Below, in pieces: positions 28,067-41,058 of a stretch of DNA of 64,000 nt. Location of the stretch: assembly GCA_012295275.1 (NCBI GenBank), contig CM022669.1:12164980-12228979 (forward strand), in the 5' to 3' direction. Below the pieces are notes generated by a model, which searched no databases, was not told the DNA's origin, and saw nothing but the letters and a program-made list of their open reading frames with translations. The translations under genes and the position numbers were made by a program. How positions within the stretch are numbered: the first letter of the stretch is position 1; each line of letters opens with the position of its first letter. The stretch is from Chrysomallon squamiferum. Its lineage: Eukaryota; Mollusca; Gastropoda; Neomphalida; Peltospiridae.

Positions 28067-31000
28067 GAAACACCAAAAAAATAAAAATAAAGAAAAATTC
28101 AGAATTTATATAATCAAGTATCCATACCAATAAAAAACTACAATATCACTAAATTATATATATGTATATATATATATATAATAAAAGACAAATATTTAAG
28201 ACACTGAATTTTAAATATTTATCATTTTTCCTTAAATTATGATTTTCTCCGTGGTTACTAACAAAGCACTCCAATGAACGAGACTGACCAGTGAAGTGAG
28301 GTCCAAGCCGGGGTTGATAAGTCCACTGTTTGGTCTGGCCTTGTTCACAGAGCCAAGAGCTATTGAGTCTGTGCTGGTGAAGGAACAGTGACGAGAGCTT
28401 GAGGGAAAACTCTGAGTGGTTTTTGCATACCTCCTCCGAATTATCACCTGAAATTTAATTACTTCCTGAACACTGAAACTGTTTTGTCAGTGCAGTAGAA
28501 AATTCCAAAAATAAGAGAGCCATATTAAAGTTTGTATTTTAAATTTTTTTGTTTCTCTTTAAGGTAAAGCATATTACAGCTATCTATCTATCTGTCTGTC
28601 TGTCTGTCTATATATATATATAGACACACACACAAACACACTCAGCACACATATACGGACACTCAAACAGACACACACATATATACACATCAGACACATA
28701 TATAAACATCAGACACATATATACACATCAGACACATATATACACATCAGACACATATATACACATCAGACACATATATACACATCAGACATATATATAC
28801 ACATCATATGAACTATGCAGAACATGACATACTGCCAATAACGTAATCATGTTTAAATAATGATGAATATTTTCTGGCTGTAATAAATACAAAGCTAGTA
28901 TAACCATATATGAGCCATACCCCTACAAAACTAGTATGACCATATATTAGCAGTGTCTCCAAAACTAGTATAACCATATATTAGCAGTGTCTCCAAAACT
29001 AGTATAACCATATATGAGCCATACCCCTACAAAACTAGTATGACCATATATTAGCTGTTCCTACAAAACTAGTATAACCATACATTAGCAATACCTACAA
29101 AACTAGTATAACCATACATGAACAATATCTACAAAACTAGTATAACCATACATGAACAATACCTACAAAACTAGTATAACCATACATGAACAATACCTAC
29201 AAAACTAGTAGAAGCATACATCAGCAGCATCTACAAAACTAGTAGAAGCATACATTAGCAATATCTACAAAACTAGTAGAAGCATACATTAACAATATCT
29301 ACAAAACTAGTAGAAGCATACATTAGCAACATCTACAAAACTAGTAGAAGCATACATTAACAATATCTACAAAACTAGTATAACCACACATTAACAATAT
29401 CTACAAAATTAGTAGAAGCATACATTAGCAACATCTACAAAACTAGTAGAAGCATACATTAGCAACATTTACAATGTCCTCTGCACATCTCATACCTGGA
29501 GCATGATGAGAGAAATGCAGCACAGTCCTCCAACAGATGCAATCACAATGGCTATGATAATACCTGGCTCTGTTGCAAGTCCTTCTTTCTCATTAGGGGG
29601 CGTTGCAAGTTCCAGTGGCCTGTTCAGACTTACCTCCATGAGCTGGCAAAAGAAAATATTGCTTGTTAAATGTAATTTGATGTCCTTAATAGTAGTGTCT
29701 GGTAATGATAATGATCATGATAATAATAACAATAATAATGATGATAATATATATATTTTTTTTACACTTAAAGTTAAAATATATAATAATAATAATAATA
29801 ATGCTATTTCAAATAAGAAGATGACATAATTGTAATGATAGTAACAGTAATAGAAACAGTTGTGGCAATAGCAGTAAAGGTAGTATTAGCAGTAACAGAG
29901 TAGTATTAAAATTATTATTAATATTAGTGGTATTAGTATTAGTATTGATAGCAGTAGTAGTTGTAATAGTAGCAGAAGCAGTGGTAGTAATAACAATGAT
30001 ATGATATGATAGTACTGAACATAATCATAATAATCATGAATAAACATTACTATAAGTGAAAAAAAGAAATATCTAAACTCACCTTGTCTTTGAAATAAGA
30101 TTTCTTTCTGTCGCTAAACCCTCTGAATATGACTTTACAGCATGTAATGGTCAGTGTGATGTCATACTGGCCCCTGATGTTCACTAGGTACATTTTCAAA
30201 TCAATGTCTTCAGCCAGATTCACAGGACTTAAGATGTTGACACAGTCGGGAATGTTTATGTTAACAAACATAATCTGCCTTGTTTCAATGTCGCATTGAG
30301 CATGTTTCCGGAAAATGTCCACCAGCTCCAGACGGAATTTGCTTTCTTTGACACAAAACTCGTTCCAAGTCATGTGCAGTTTCACAGTGGCAAACACTGG
30401 GGGTTGGTATACTGGTGTGGGACGCCATTTTTCTGTTATCTGTGAGCTAGACTGACCAGAAGTTGTATTTCCAGCTGAAACTGTTCTTAAGTTACTGGTA
30501 ACAGCTATTACAGGAGCTGTTATAGTTGTAACTGGTGATGCAGATGAACCTGTAGATGAGGTTGACTGGTGTGGTCTGGCTGAAGTGTGAAAAGGAAGAG
30601 CTGGATGTGGAATGGATGTCTTTCTTGTAGTTTCGGTTCTTGGACTTGTGGATGATGTTGACATCCTAGATCCATGTGTGGACTGAGTTACACTGCGTGG
30701 AAGTGTTGTAAATATCCTCTGCGTGATGACAACAGGAGTTGTCTGTCTTGAATGGTTAAGAACTGATGTTGGTGCAGCAACAGAAGCTGTAGGTGAAGTT
30801 CTAGCAGAAATGGTTGTTGAGTGAATTCTGGAATCATTTTCATGAATTGTAGAATTACGTCTTGCTGTCCCTGTCTGAGGATTAGCAGTTGTCAAGGGTA
30901 ATTTTGTACTTTTCAAATGATGTGCATTATGAGTCGTGGGAAGATTCAAAGTGTTCAGTCTGGTTCCTGCACTTGTAGGATAACTTGATCTTGTTGACTG

Positions 31001-33007
31001 TGTTGTCATCACTCTTCTGTGCAAAATAGTTGACAAAAGTCTTGTGGGTTCGGCTGTCCTTTTTCCATTAGATTTCTCAGTGGTTGGGGTCACAGTGGTG
31101 TTGTTTCTTGATTCATTGTATTTTTTTGTTGTTGGCAAGGGCAGTGCTGCATGGGCACTGGTGGTGTTTTCATGAATGACTATTTCATGTGTCACTGATG
31201 GAAGTGACACCACTTCACCAGTTAAAAGACTGGTCCTTAAAGCTCTCAGAGTTGAAGAAACAGTTGGTTGTGTCCTCCATACTGAAGAAATATTTGACCT
31301 TGATGAACCAGATGCTGCAGGTTGAGTTGCTGGATATTGTGATTCTCCTGTTAAGGTAGTTGATCTCAAAGTTGAAGATCCAGATTTTCTAGCTGTTGTA
31401 TTTGATCCAGAAGATGTTGATGCCCTGTTTCCTGTTGCTGATGATCTACTTTGTGATGTTGCTGCTGTTGTATAACCAGGTTGATGTTCTGCAGTGTGAA
31501 AGGGAGCAACAGAGGCAGTTACATAATGGACAGAAGAAGCAGACATATAGTACTGGGACGATTCTGTCAAACTCTTGCTGGGACTGATGATCTCTTCAGG
31601 GACAATTCTGGTTGATGAAACCAAATTTTCTAACAAGCTAATGTCTGAAGAAATCTTTCTGTCTTTGTTCAATGAGGAGTCCTGCTTCCCTAATACTGTG
31701 TGGTCAAGATTTCCAAATACAGAGGATGGATGAACTGTCACAATTTCTGATATCCAAGGAGTTTCCTGATGAATGCTGGGAAGATTTTGATTTAGCATAG
31801 TTGTCTGCAAACTGCTGCTGGACATTTCACTGTAAGAGCTTAGAAGTTCATGAGTTGTCTGCTCTTGAACACTGGTGGCTGGCACTGTAGGAGTGGGTGT
31901 TATTTGTCTAACAGTGACAGGTAGTAACTCAGTGGGTTCAACTGCTTCTGTTTCCATTGGTTTTGTCGACTTTAAATGTGTCATTACATCATTACCAAGA
32001 TACTGAGGTTCACTGGCGTTTTCTGGAACTTGTGCCACTCCATGGCTATGTTGCTGTGATTCATTCTGATTACCATGGTTATTACCATGTTCTGGATTTT
32101 CAACAGGCTCCAAATGTTCTTCTTCTCTGTGATGGAAAGCAGGCATATCAGGAACTACATGACTGTGCTCATTACTCTGAGCATTTTCTCTCTCTCCTGG
32201 TTCAGTCTGTTCATTACGATTGTCATGGAAACCAGACTGAACATGCTCATTTTGATTCCCGTTCACATCAGGAATGTATGGAATGCCACCTGGAGCCAGA
32301 TCGCCATTTTCACTAGAACTCTGTGATGTTTCTCCTGTTTCTATGGATCCATCATGTCTACTGCCATGGGAGTCAGGTTCCAGATGTTCATCTGTGTCAG
32401 TATCAGTAAGGATGGGAATTTCTCCTGGTCGCTCTTCTTCATTTTCATCGTGGTTGTTTACTAGATCATCGAGCCTAACACTGTTGTCAGTGCCACCATC
32501 TAAATTCTGGTTCTCTTCACTAGGCACACCATTGTTGTTTTCTTCAGAACTTACAGGTTCATTTTCATGGTTCCAAAAATCTCTAGGTCCATTATCACTG
32601 GTCTGAAAACCTCCTGGTTCATTACCATTGGACTGAAATCCTGTTGGTTCATTTTCAAGAGACCGAAAATCAGGTACATTGGGGATTTGTTCTGGTTCCA
32701 CCAACTGGTCACCATTTGAATTGGAATCAGGGATTTCTGGGAGGTTTTCCTCTACACCTTGGTCTAGTTCATTGTTGCCACTGTCATGAACAAATCCTAG
32801 CTCCAGATGGCTTCTGTTTTGGTGACTTCTGTCCATTGGTTCATTGCTATGGTTACTGTTCATTTCATGATGAAAGTCATTTTGTTCACCAGAAACCTGT
32901 CGTTTAGCCAGGTTTTTGGAAAAACCATCAACATTATCAACCTGTGAATAAATAAATAAATAAATAAACTGATAGTAGACACATGAATGTTCTTAGGTGG
33001 GTTTGTT

Positions 33008-33054
<47 letters not shown>

Positions 33055-34426
33055 TATTTATTATTTTATTTTAAAACAGTCCCAAAAATTTAATGTTGTT
33101 AGAGAGGATATTTATATAAATTATTGTTGTTTCACATTTCAGTAGCTCAAATTTTTCTTTTGTTGTTAAGGTTATTACATGTGTGTGTTTGTGTGTCTAT
33201 GTAAAATAAAATAAAAAATAAAAAAAAATAAAAATAAATTACTTCAAAAAAAAATAATAAATAAATAAGTAAATAAATAAACAAAACAAACATTTTGTGA
33301 ATATTTAAATATAAAAAAATTAAGATATAGAAGAAAAATTACTTTTAACAGAAATATTCACTGTAACATAATATAACAGCAAAATTTTTCAAAATCTCAT
33401 ACAAACCTTGTTGTGAGGAATTGTGTGTTCAGATAAACTTCTTTTGATAAAGTTATGGACAACCATTGTGCTCACTGTCTCAGTTTGTAACCCAAAACAT
33501 ATCACTGGAAAATGAAAATAAAATATTTAACAATTTATAGAATAACAATAATAATAATAATAATAATAATTGTTGCAGTATTGACTATAGTTGTAATATT
33601 AAACAAATTTTTTTTTTTTAAATCAAAATTTAAGATAAATTATAAAAATAAATATTTTAAATAATTGTAAAAATAAACATTTAAAAAAAATTTAATAATG
33701 AATATTTTAAAATAAATTTTAAAAAGAATAAAAACAAATTTATAAAATGTACATATTAAACTATTTTGAAAGTAAATATTTAAAATATATTTGAAGATGA
33801 ATATTCAATATAATTTTAAAATAATATTAAAATAAATATCTAAAACATATTTAAAAATATATATTTAAATAATTAATATAAGTTTAAGAATGAATATTTC
33901 AATTTACATTTTAAAATAATGTTAAAAGTAAATATTAAAAATGATTTTAAATATGAATATTTAAAATAATTTGAAAAAAAATGAATATTAAAGATAAATT
34001 TAAAAACAAATATTTAAAATAAATATTTAACACAAAATCTAAAATGAATTTTTTTAAAATTGAAAAATTAACATTTTAAAGCATTTTTTGAAAATGAATA
34101 TTTAAAATGAATATTTTGCTAAAGAAGATATGAATATTTATTTTAAATAAAATAAATGAATATTTCTAAAACTTTTAAAAATGAATATTTAAAAAAAATT
34201 TTTAAACTGACTATTTTAAATTAATTTTGAAATGAATATATTAAAATAAAATTAAAAATGAATATTTTAAATTAATTTTTGAAATGAATAAATTAAACTA
34301 ATTTAAAAAAATGGATGTTATTTAAATAATTTTAAGAAATAAATATTTTAGATTGATTTAAAAAATATAGATTTTAAATAATTTACCTAATATTGCCAAT
34401 CTAATTTTCCACTTTATTCTATCCAT
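22726..34426 (-). CDS. Receptor-type protein tyrosine phosphatase with mucin-like ectodomain
   Basis: A type I membrane receptor expected to dephosphorylate, or bind, phosphotyrosine proteins under the plasma membrane. Twelve coding exons join in frame: 34426-34387, 33504-33407, 32941-30083, 29642-29496, 28447-28289 (or to 28259), 27714-27552, 26852-26776, 26086-25949, 25257-25123, 24673-24528, 23581-23422 and 22809-22726 (TGA), for 1401 residues (1411 with the alternative donor). Order: signal peptide (LAILVICFGL core), acidic Asn-rich region, Ser/Thr-rich mucin-like region, a small Cys-containing membrane-proximal domain, one membrane span (about 1026-1047) followed by RRRY, and one PTP domain (about 1110-1385). 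[22 protein letters not shown] (C1320, R1326) and Q1364 are intact. The WPD loop reads WPT (T1289). The subtype is not recognised; I see no second PTP domain, fibronectin repeats or kinase-interaction motif. Confidence 0.87.
22890..24240. repeat. Diverged interspersed copies of a roughly 250-base unit
   Basis: Related stretches recur in the last RPTP introns: words like GATAATATTTGAAAGAAT, GGTATGTTTAACAATAT and TGTAAGAAGAAGAACAATA appear near 22900, 23035, 23655, 23895 and 24170, separated by AAT-type microsatellites. The RPTP exon 23422-23581 lies inside the series. Confidence 0.45.
24902..24965. repeat. (GAA)n microsatellite in RPTP intron
   Basis: About 20 copies of GAA with one interruption lie between RPTP exons 24673-24528 and 25257-25123. 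Confidence 0.9.
25630..25960. repeat. Tandem repeat that copies a splice-donor region
   Basis: Units of about 70-80 bases with the words TGCTCAAAACTGATAAA and CAAAATGGATACTCAC recur in the RPTP intron. The final unit overlaps the true 5' splice site of exon 26086-25949 (CAT|GTGAGTAT on the minus strand). Copies near 25723 and 25793 keep GTGAGT-like donors; the copy near 25872 has lost the GT. Confidence 0.75.
26281..26309. repeat. (AAT)n microsatellite
   Basis: A short AAT run in the RPTP intron after exon 26852-26776. Confidence 0.8.
28668..28806. repeat. 19-base tandem repeat (ACACATATATACACATCAG)
   Basis: About seven near-identical copies, following CA/TA simple sequence, lie in the RPTP intron between exons 29642-29496 and 28447-28289. 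Confidence 0.85.
28875..29472. repeat. 34-base minisatellite with ACTAGT core
   Basis: About 17 copies of a unit containing CTACAAAACTAGTA plus TAACCATACAT or GAAGCATACAT occupy nearly 600 bases. The array stops about 25 bases from the donor of the transmembrane exon (29496). At least two variant families are interleaved. Confidence 0.9.
30083..32941 (-). other. Single large ectodomain exon of the RPTP
   Basis: One 2859-base exon encodes residues 47-999. Its first third is acidic and Asn/Glu/His-rich with imperfect short repeats around NEPxGF and IPDxN words. The middle, about 550 residues, is Ser/Thr-rich with many NxS/T sites, so heavy O- and N-glycosylation is expected. The last 110 residues are different: a compact alternating hydrophobic pattern with five cysteines (FCVKES, CDIET, CVNIL, CC) just outside the membrane. 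That segment could be a SEA-like fold, as in other mucin receptors, but I cannot assign it. The upstream KR at the exon start (NLAKRQ) is a possible furin-type site. Confidence 0.8.
33019..33054. repeat. Poly(T) run
   Basis: A homopolymer of about 36 T lies in RPTP intron 2. On the gene's strand it reads as poly(A). Confidence 0.95.
33540..34380. repeat. Degenerate AT-rich tandem array (TGAATATTTAAAA-type)
   Basis: The first RPTP intron is almost entirely made of variants of TGAATATTTTAAAATAA at irregular spacing of about 25-30 bases, ending within a few bases of the donor of the signal-peptide exon (34387). Confidence 0.6.
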
Positions 34427-34450
34427 ACTGCTCCCAATTGATACAGTCAG
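34427..34450 (-). other. Putative 5' UTR part of RPTP signal-peptide exon
   Basis: On the minus strand TTTTGCACAG precedes base 34450 and looks like a splice acceptor, which would leave 24 untranslated bases before the ATG at 34426. This implies at least one upstream non-coding exon. Confidence 0.4.
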
Positions 34451-35974
34451 CTGTGCAAAAGAAAATTTCCTTATTTCTTTTATTTTTCCACTTTTGTTTC
34501 TTTAGTTCAACATCAGAAAATAAACTTGTTCCTGGAATAACAAAATATATATCAGTATTTATATATTATAATAAAAGTATTTGCTTTGTGATTATATACT
34601 GATTTTAATTTCTAAGCATGAATTTTTAACTGAAGCAATGTTGTCAATTTTTAATTTTTTTTTACAAAATGCCAAATAGTAATCATTAATAAAAAACGTC
34701 ATATAAAAAGACAGTTATTATTATTATATATATGTTTTACTTTTAAACAATGGACAGATAGATGGATGAATGATGGACGAATGAACATCATGATGGTGCA
34801 TAAAGTATTGAATAAAACATACAGTATAGAATGTTTGGAATGAAACGGATGAAATGATGAATTTTATGTAGGATAAAAGTAATACTGACATAATGTATGT
34901 GTATAACTGACAACATAACAGAAAGATAACAGTATATGTAAGCTGATGAAATAAAAGAAACGTGAATATGTGTCAAATGAATAAAATTATGTATAATTAT
35001 ACTGAATAATGGAACCATGGATAAATGGATAATCAGGGTTGCAAGAAAATGGACTGTCAGTTGGTTTCAAGGACAAATGTCAGATGAATGGACACACAAA
35101 CAATGCATGTAAACAATCTCACACAAACAAACAAAACACAAGACGTTTATACTGAAGGGCAAGAGCATATAACATGATACTGAGTGAAGTGACAGAGATT
35201 TCTTAGATATCAGACTGGAAAGGGGTCAGTGTGGCAATTTGAGAAGTACACCAGTCTAGTAAATGGTGTGTACCAGTCATGTGTCCATGACTCCATCTGG
35301 TTTTAATCAACACACTAATTAAACTGAGTTAATTAATCGTCTAGAAATAGTCTTATAAATAATCAGTTCGAAATAGTCTTATAAATTAAGTTACTTTATT
35401 TAAAGAGTAGTTTGATAACTTTCATTTAATTGTTGTTTGTCTCTCTCATTCTGTTACTGCTTAATTTTTACTATCTGTCTCTCTCTTTATAATTATTTCT
35501 ATCTCATTGAATTTAAGCAATTTAAAAAGAAATTAAATATTTTTAAAAAAATCTTTTGAAAATTTTATGTAAGTTAAGTTATGTATTTACAAATCTTCTA
35601 TAACAATAAAAAAAATATATATATATTCAGTACCTTTAAAACAAATAAATATACAACTGTTTAAAATAATGTAAAAAAAAAAAAAAAAATAAAAAATTCT
35701 TGAAAGAAAAATACATCAGATAAATAGTGTTTTATTATCTAAAATATAGTTTTTATAATTTCAAAGCATATGTATTATGTGAGACAAATACATTTTAATT
35801 TTTCAAAATATTCAAATTCATGCACTTTTAAAACTAAATAAGAGATTGTAAAATAAAAATAAATAAATGCATAGTGTTTTTAAAAACAAAAATGTACACA
35901 CATGCATACACAGAGATATATATATATATTTAAAAATATATATTTACAATATAATATTATGCATCCTTGAAATA

Positions 35975-35975
<1 letters not shown>

Positions 35976-36028
<53 letters not shown>
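35976..36028. repeat. (GT)n microsatellite
   Basis: A dinucleotide run upstream of the RPTP coding region, followed by more GT/CA-rich sequence to about 36540. Confidence 0.95.
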
Positions 36029-36029
<1 letters not shown>

Positions 36030-36680
36030 AGTGTGTGTGTGTAAAAATGCAGTAGATGAAAAATACTGTTTAAACATAAAATCTTATTTTTATATCTTTG
36101 AAACACCAGTAAATAATTTTGAAAATATCTGAATGTATCTTTGTATATATGCTTGCATATGTGTAATCATATTATTTAAATATTTTGTATCCTTGAAACA
36201 TAAGTAAATAATTAAGAAAATAAGAAAGACAGGATACATTTTTGAGTGTGTGTATATATGTATGCATGTTTTGGTGTGTGTGTGTTTGCTTATGTGCATA
36301 TATGTATAAAGCAAATGCAATATATTTTTTAAAATTAATGTGTTATGTATCTATACACACACATACACACATACACGTATACGTACATTCATACATATAT
36401 ATATTTGTGTGTGCATATTGTGTGTGATATTAGTATGTATAAAGCAAATGCAATATATTTTTTTAAATAAACGTATTATGCAACTTTACACACACACACA
36501 CACACACACACAAAAACACACACACATTTGTGTGTGCGCATGTGTATGTGAACCTATGATTATGAGGGTGCATGTGTAAGTATGTATAAAACGAATGCAA
36601 TATATGATAATTTCATTAAAGCGTAACATATTTTGAAATAAAAATATGTAAACACATCAATAAATGCATTTTGAACTCAC

Positions 36681-36790
36681 CTATTTCAGACACGCCAAAC
36701 ACAGTAACATAACACTTCCTTCCTTACTCTGCCAAAGAGTTTCTCAAGACTGAAACTGATACCACCAAACTGAGTTAACAAAAATTACTT
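36681..36790 (-). other. Candidate non-coding first exon of the RPTP gene
   Basis: The minus strand shows a strong donor, AATAG|GTGAGT, at 36681/36680, at the end of a stretch less AT-rich than its surroundings. It lies 2.2 kb upstream of the putative acceptor at 34450. The far (5') limit is a guess. Confidence 0.3.
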
Positions 36791-38814
36791 AAGTGGTAGC
36801 AGACTCATTTTATTAGACAAAAATAAAACTAGACAACACTGGCAAATAAGCATGTAATTATTAAATGAATTTTTAAACTTAATTATGCAATATTTTTGAC
36901 ACAGAAACTAAAATGTTATGTGACACCATCAATAAAGATTTTATTTATTTATTTAGAAAAAAAAAAAGAAGAAGTATATATATTTATTAATATTGATATT
37001 GTTTTAAGGCAGTTAGTGAAAGTAAGATAATTGGAAATCGTGTTGCTTAATTCTGAAAAAAAAAAATAATAATAACTTAAGTATCAACATTAGCAATTTT
37101 TTATTTACTTAATTTATGATATATATTCATTAATTTTAATATTTTATTTATGAAAGCAATGAAATTCAGAAAAAGATAGATTTATTTCACCAGGAATTTT
37201 TTTTTTTTTTAATAGTGTTTGCAATAACAATAAAAGATGTATTTATAAAAATTTAATAATGTTTTATGTTTATTAATTTTAATATTTTAACCAATAAAGT
37301 TAATGAAGAAGACTTGTGATGGATTATTTCACTCTCAAAAACCCGCAATAAAACCAGGAAATTATAAAGGATTTCATTTATAGAATTTAAGAAAAATTAA
37401 AATATAGTTTGTGCAATATATTTATGAATTTTGATATTTTAATTAAATAAAAAGACAAAACAAATAAATAAATAAGTAAATTAAATTAAATTTTTAAAAA
37501 TTACATAGCAAATTGTTTTTATATATTTAATACTGTTGGTAAAATGATTTATGTAAATATATTTAAATCATAAAATTTTTGAATTATTATTACTTATTTC
37601 TCTTTATTTTATTTTTCACAATGAGTCAAATCTAAAATCTATATCGACTCCATAATTTTTTTTAATTTAAATATGAAAGTTTATAAATATATAGAGTATT
37701 AAAATAATTAAATAAGCTACATTTTTAATAATAATGAAACATTCTATTGTTTGCTATCTAATATTTTTACTTAACTTTCTTCTTTTTTTCAGTGAATTTA
37801 AATAAATAATACATTTACTAATGCTAATATATAAATGACTAAATAAATTAATATAGGCAATAATAGACTTGTTTTAATCAGAAAACAGGAATATTTGTAA
37901 ATGTGAAGATTTTTATGTACATATCTTAAAATTTTAACTGATTTTTTCAAATTAGCATAGACTAAGTTCATTTTCAAAAACAAAACAAAACCACAAAACA
38001 AAACAAAAATATTAAATAAATAAACAATAGTAATAATAAAGAAAACCAAAAATGGTAAAAAATTAATGATTAAATATAATTATTTAATTTTTAATATATT
38101 GAAATAAAATGTTCTCGCTGTTGCATAATAATAAAAAATATTATAAATTAAATAAATAAAAATATAATATATATCATTCAGAAATAAAAATTAGAATAAT
38201 CTAAAAATGATTAATAAATTCAAAATAAAATAAAATAAATAAATAAATAAAAATACATATATAAACATTTAAATTTTCAAATTAAATGTATTCATCCAAA
38301 GAAATTAAATATAGTGATAATTATTTTACTTTTAAGAAAGATGAAATATTAATTATTAAAATAGAAAACAAAGAAAATTAGTTTTTAAGCATTTAAGCTT
38401 TAAAATTAAAAACACTGAACTTTTACTTTTATTAAATATAAAAATAATAATAATAATAAAATAAATATATCTAACACTATCAGCTTTAAAATAAAAAATT
38501 TCAGATTAAATAAATTAATTAAAGAAATAAAATATACTGATAATTATTGTTATTTAATTAGTAAAATAATGTATTTATTATAATTATTTTTGTATATTTC
38601 TTTCTAAGTATAAAAATTAATTATAAACATTAAAAAAATAAAAAAAAAAAACAATACAAAACAAATTTTACATAAACATTTAAACATTAAAATGAACTAT
38701 TTCACTATTTTTTAAATGTTTTTAATTAAATAATGATTAAATAAAAATAAAAATAAAAATAATTAAAGTTTCATATTTATATATATGTAAATAATAATAA
38801 TAATAATAAAAAAA

Positions 38815-38817
<3 letters not shown>

Positions 38818-38864
<47 letters not shown>

Positions 38865-39039
38865 GCGATAAACCAAACTGAAAAAAACTATAATTAAAAA
38901 CACTTTCATTTGTAAATCATAACTTTGAAAAACCAAAAACACAAAACACACACACACACACACACACAACGATAAAACAAAACTGAAAAAACTATAATTA
39001 AAAAACTTTCAAAAAAAAATCATAACTTTGAAACACACA

Positions 39040-39088
<49 letters not shown>
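38818..39088. repeat. Cluster of (CA)n runs in a duplicated segment
   Basis: CA runs at 38818-38862, 38947-38968 and 39042-39088 are separated by two related copies of a segment containing ACGATAAAAC(A/C)AAACTGAAAAAACTATAATTAAAA and CATAACTTTGAAA, so a unit of about 100 bases has duplicated. Confidence 0.8.
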
Positions 39089-39090
<2 letters not shown>

Positions 39091-39263
39091 TATGTGTATA
39101 CAAATAAACAGAAAAAAAAAGAACATAAACTGAGTAACAATATCATATAGAAAGATTTATAAATGCTAATTTATACAATATATTTATTAATTTTTATATT
39201 TAATTTTATCAGTGAAATTGATGCAGTTGTTAGCAGACTTATTTAATATCAAAACATACAAAC

Positions 39264-39294
<31 letters not shown>

Positions 39295-40293
39295 CAAAAA
39301 AATAAACAAAAAAACACATTAAACAAAAACTATATAAAATAAAACAATTTTAAAAATATTTAAAAAAATGAAATAAAAAACAAAAATAAAATAAAAATAA
39401 AATAAAATAAAATAACTACAGAAAATAATAGGTAAATGATATAAACAGTCCAATAAGTAAAATAAGACACATAAATAAATACCTGAATATGGAGATATTA
39501 TTCTGTAATCTGTGTTTTGTTTGCATGTTAGTTAAGCGCACTTGTTAATCATGTGTTAGCTGGACTTTCAACCTCATCTGCATCAAACTTCTCCATCAGA
39601 GCACTGGAACAATATGTCTTCGTAGTTACCTCCCTTAGTCCAAACATATTAATTATATAAATCAATTTTTAAAAATTAAAATCCAAATTACTCAGGTCAT
39701 TTCGTTTCTCTGTGTAATCCAAATTGTGAACTACTGTTTCCTGCAGCCCTGATAATCATTAAAAAAATCTGATTGTTTGTTACTGAATGACTTGTATTAA
39801 TCTTACAGGAAACTGCACTGTCGAGGTTTGAACCTTTGACCCTGTGTTTGGCAGTTATATAATTTCCTTTAATTTCTGTCAGTGCTGGCACACATAGAAC
39901 GATTGTTAACCAGTACAATACATTCCTTACTTACTGTACTTTTCAGTGGTTATTCCCTCTGCCATTTCACTCCTGAAACCCCAAACCTTTGCTCCATTCA
40001 TGTTCCTTTCAAGTGAAAGATCCTGGATTCGTGAATGTTTATACTAAATAGGAAAAGACCATTACTTTTACCCAAATGATACCAGACTATAAGTACTGTT
40101 GTACTCTCTCTATCCCAGATAATGCCTTTATTTGTAATATCTATGTAGTTATTTCTGAAATTATGAATGAATCAACATTTGTTTATGATATAATTTTTTG
40201 TTCATAATTCTTAATTTTTGTCATACACATCTAATAATAATATGAATGAAAGAAATAAATAATCTCATATACATATGTATGTATGTATGTATG

Positions 40294-40295
<2 letters not shown>

Positions 40296-40340
<45 letters not shown>
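40296..40340. repeat. (CT)n microsatellite
   Basis: About 22 CT copies flanked by ATGT tetranucleotides. Confidence 0.95.
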
Positions 40341-40342
<2 letters not shown>

Positions 40343-41058
40343 GTGTGTATGTATGTATGCTATATGTATATATATATATATATGTATATATGTAGGTATG
40401 CAAGTACATTTGTACCTAGGTATAAATGTATGTGTATATATATTCGTGTATGTACATGTGTATAAACATATCTTTCACTGATAGGAAAACACATATTATC
40501 TGATGAAATTATTCACATTTACTGATAAGAATTCCTGCATTGATCTATTGTTACCTTTGTTAAAAATGTGTTGCACTGGAAAAGTTGCTCTACATTCTAA
40601 ACCAAGGTCAGATTAACAACAGACTGAATAAGTGGGTGAGAGAAGTAAAAGATAATGAGTACAAAATAATAAGTAAAAAGATTTTCGAATTTATCATTTT
40701 GTGAGCAGACCACAGTTCACAGGGTTATCACTGTTATCACTTTATAAAATCATGAGAGAAATTTACTGGTGAGAATATACCAGAATGTAGATGCCCTAAA
40801 ACCAATAATGTCATGTATCAAAACTGGAGGCAAAAGTCCTAGAATTGTTATATATATATATATATATATGGATGGAGATGTGTAAAATATATAGAATATG
40901 AACATGTGTAACTTAGTCAGTGATAACTTGTATATGAGCTATTGTTCAAATAATCAACTCCTCAAGAGTTCACATTTCCTATTCCAAACAGCATCCTGTA
41001 ATTTGTTATTTAAAAAAATATCATGGTATGTGATATATCATGTCTTAGGGATAATATA

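Larger units (their letters stand above)
34451..41058. other. Gene-poor AT-rich interval upstream of the RPTP
   Basis: Apart from the candidate non-coding exon and the CA/GT runs listed, I see no coding signal. The most complex sequence is 39510-39960. It includes a short minus-strand frame near 39545-39602 (SSALMEKFDADEVESPANT then stop) after an acceptor-like TTGTTCCAG, and a tRNA-like GGTTTGAACC word near 39825. Neither is enough to call a gene. Confidence 0.4.

Noticed and set aside
28259-28288. Ten extra residues at the end of the juxtamembrane RPTP exon
   Set aside because: A second in-phase donor (TTA|GTAACC) exists, but CTG|GTCAGT scores better by eye and the GTCAGT type is used in two other genes here. 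Not excluded; kept as an alternative.
31957-32907. Several plus-strand frames opposite the RPTP ectodomain exon
   Set aside because: They are antisense shadows of a long repetitive coding exon in other frames.
39815-39840. Possible tRNA gene from a B-box-like word
   Set aside because: No matching A box, acceptor stem or anticodon stem could be folded around it.
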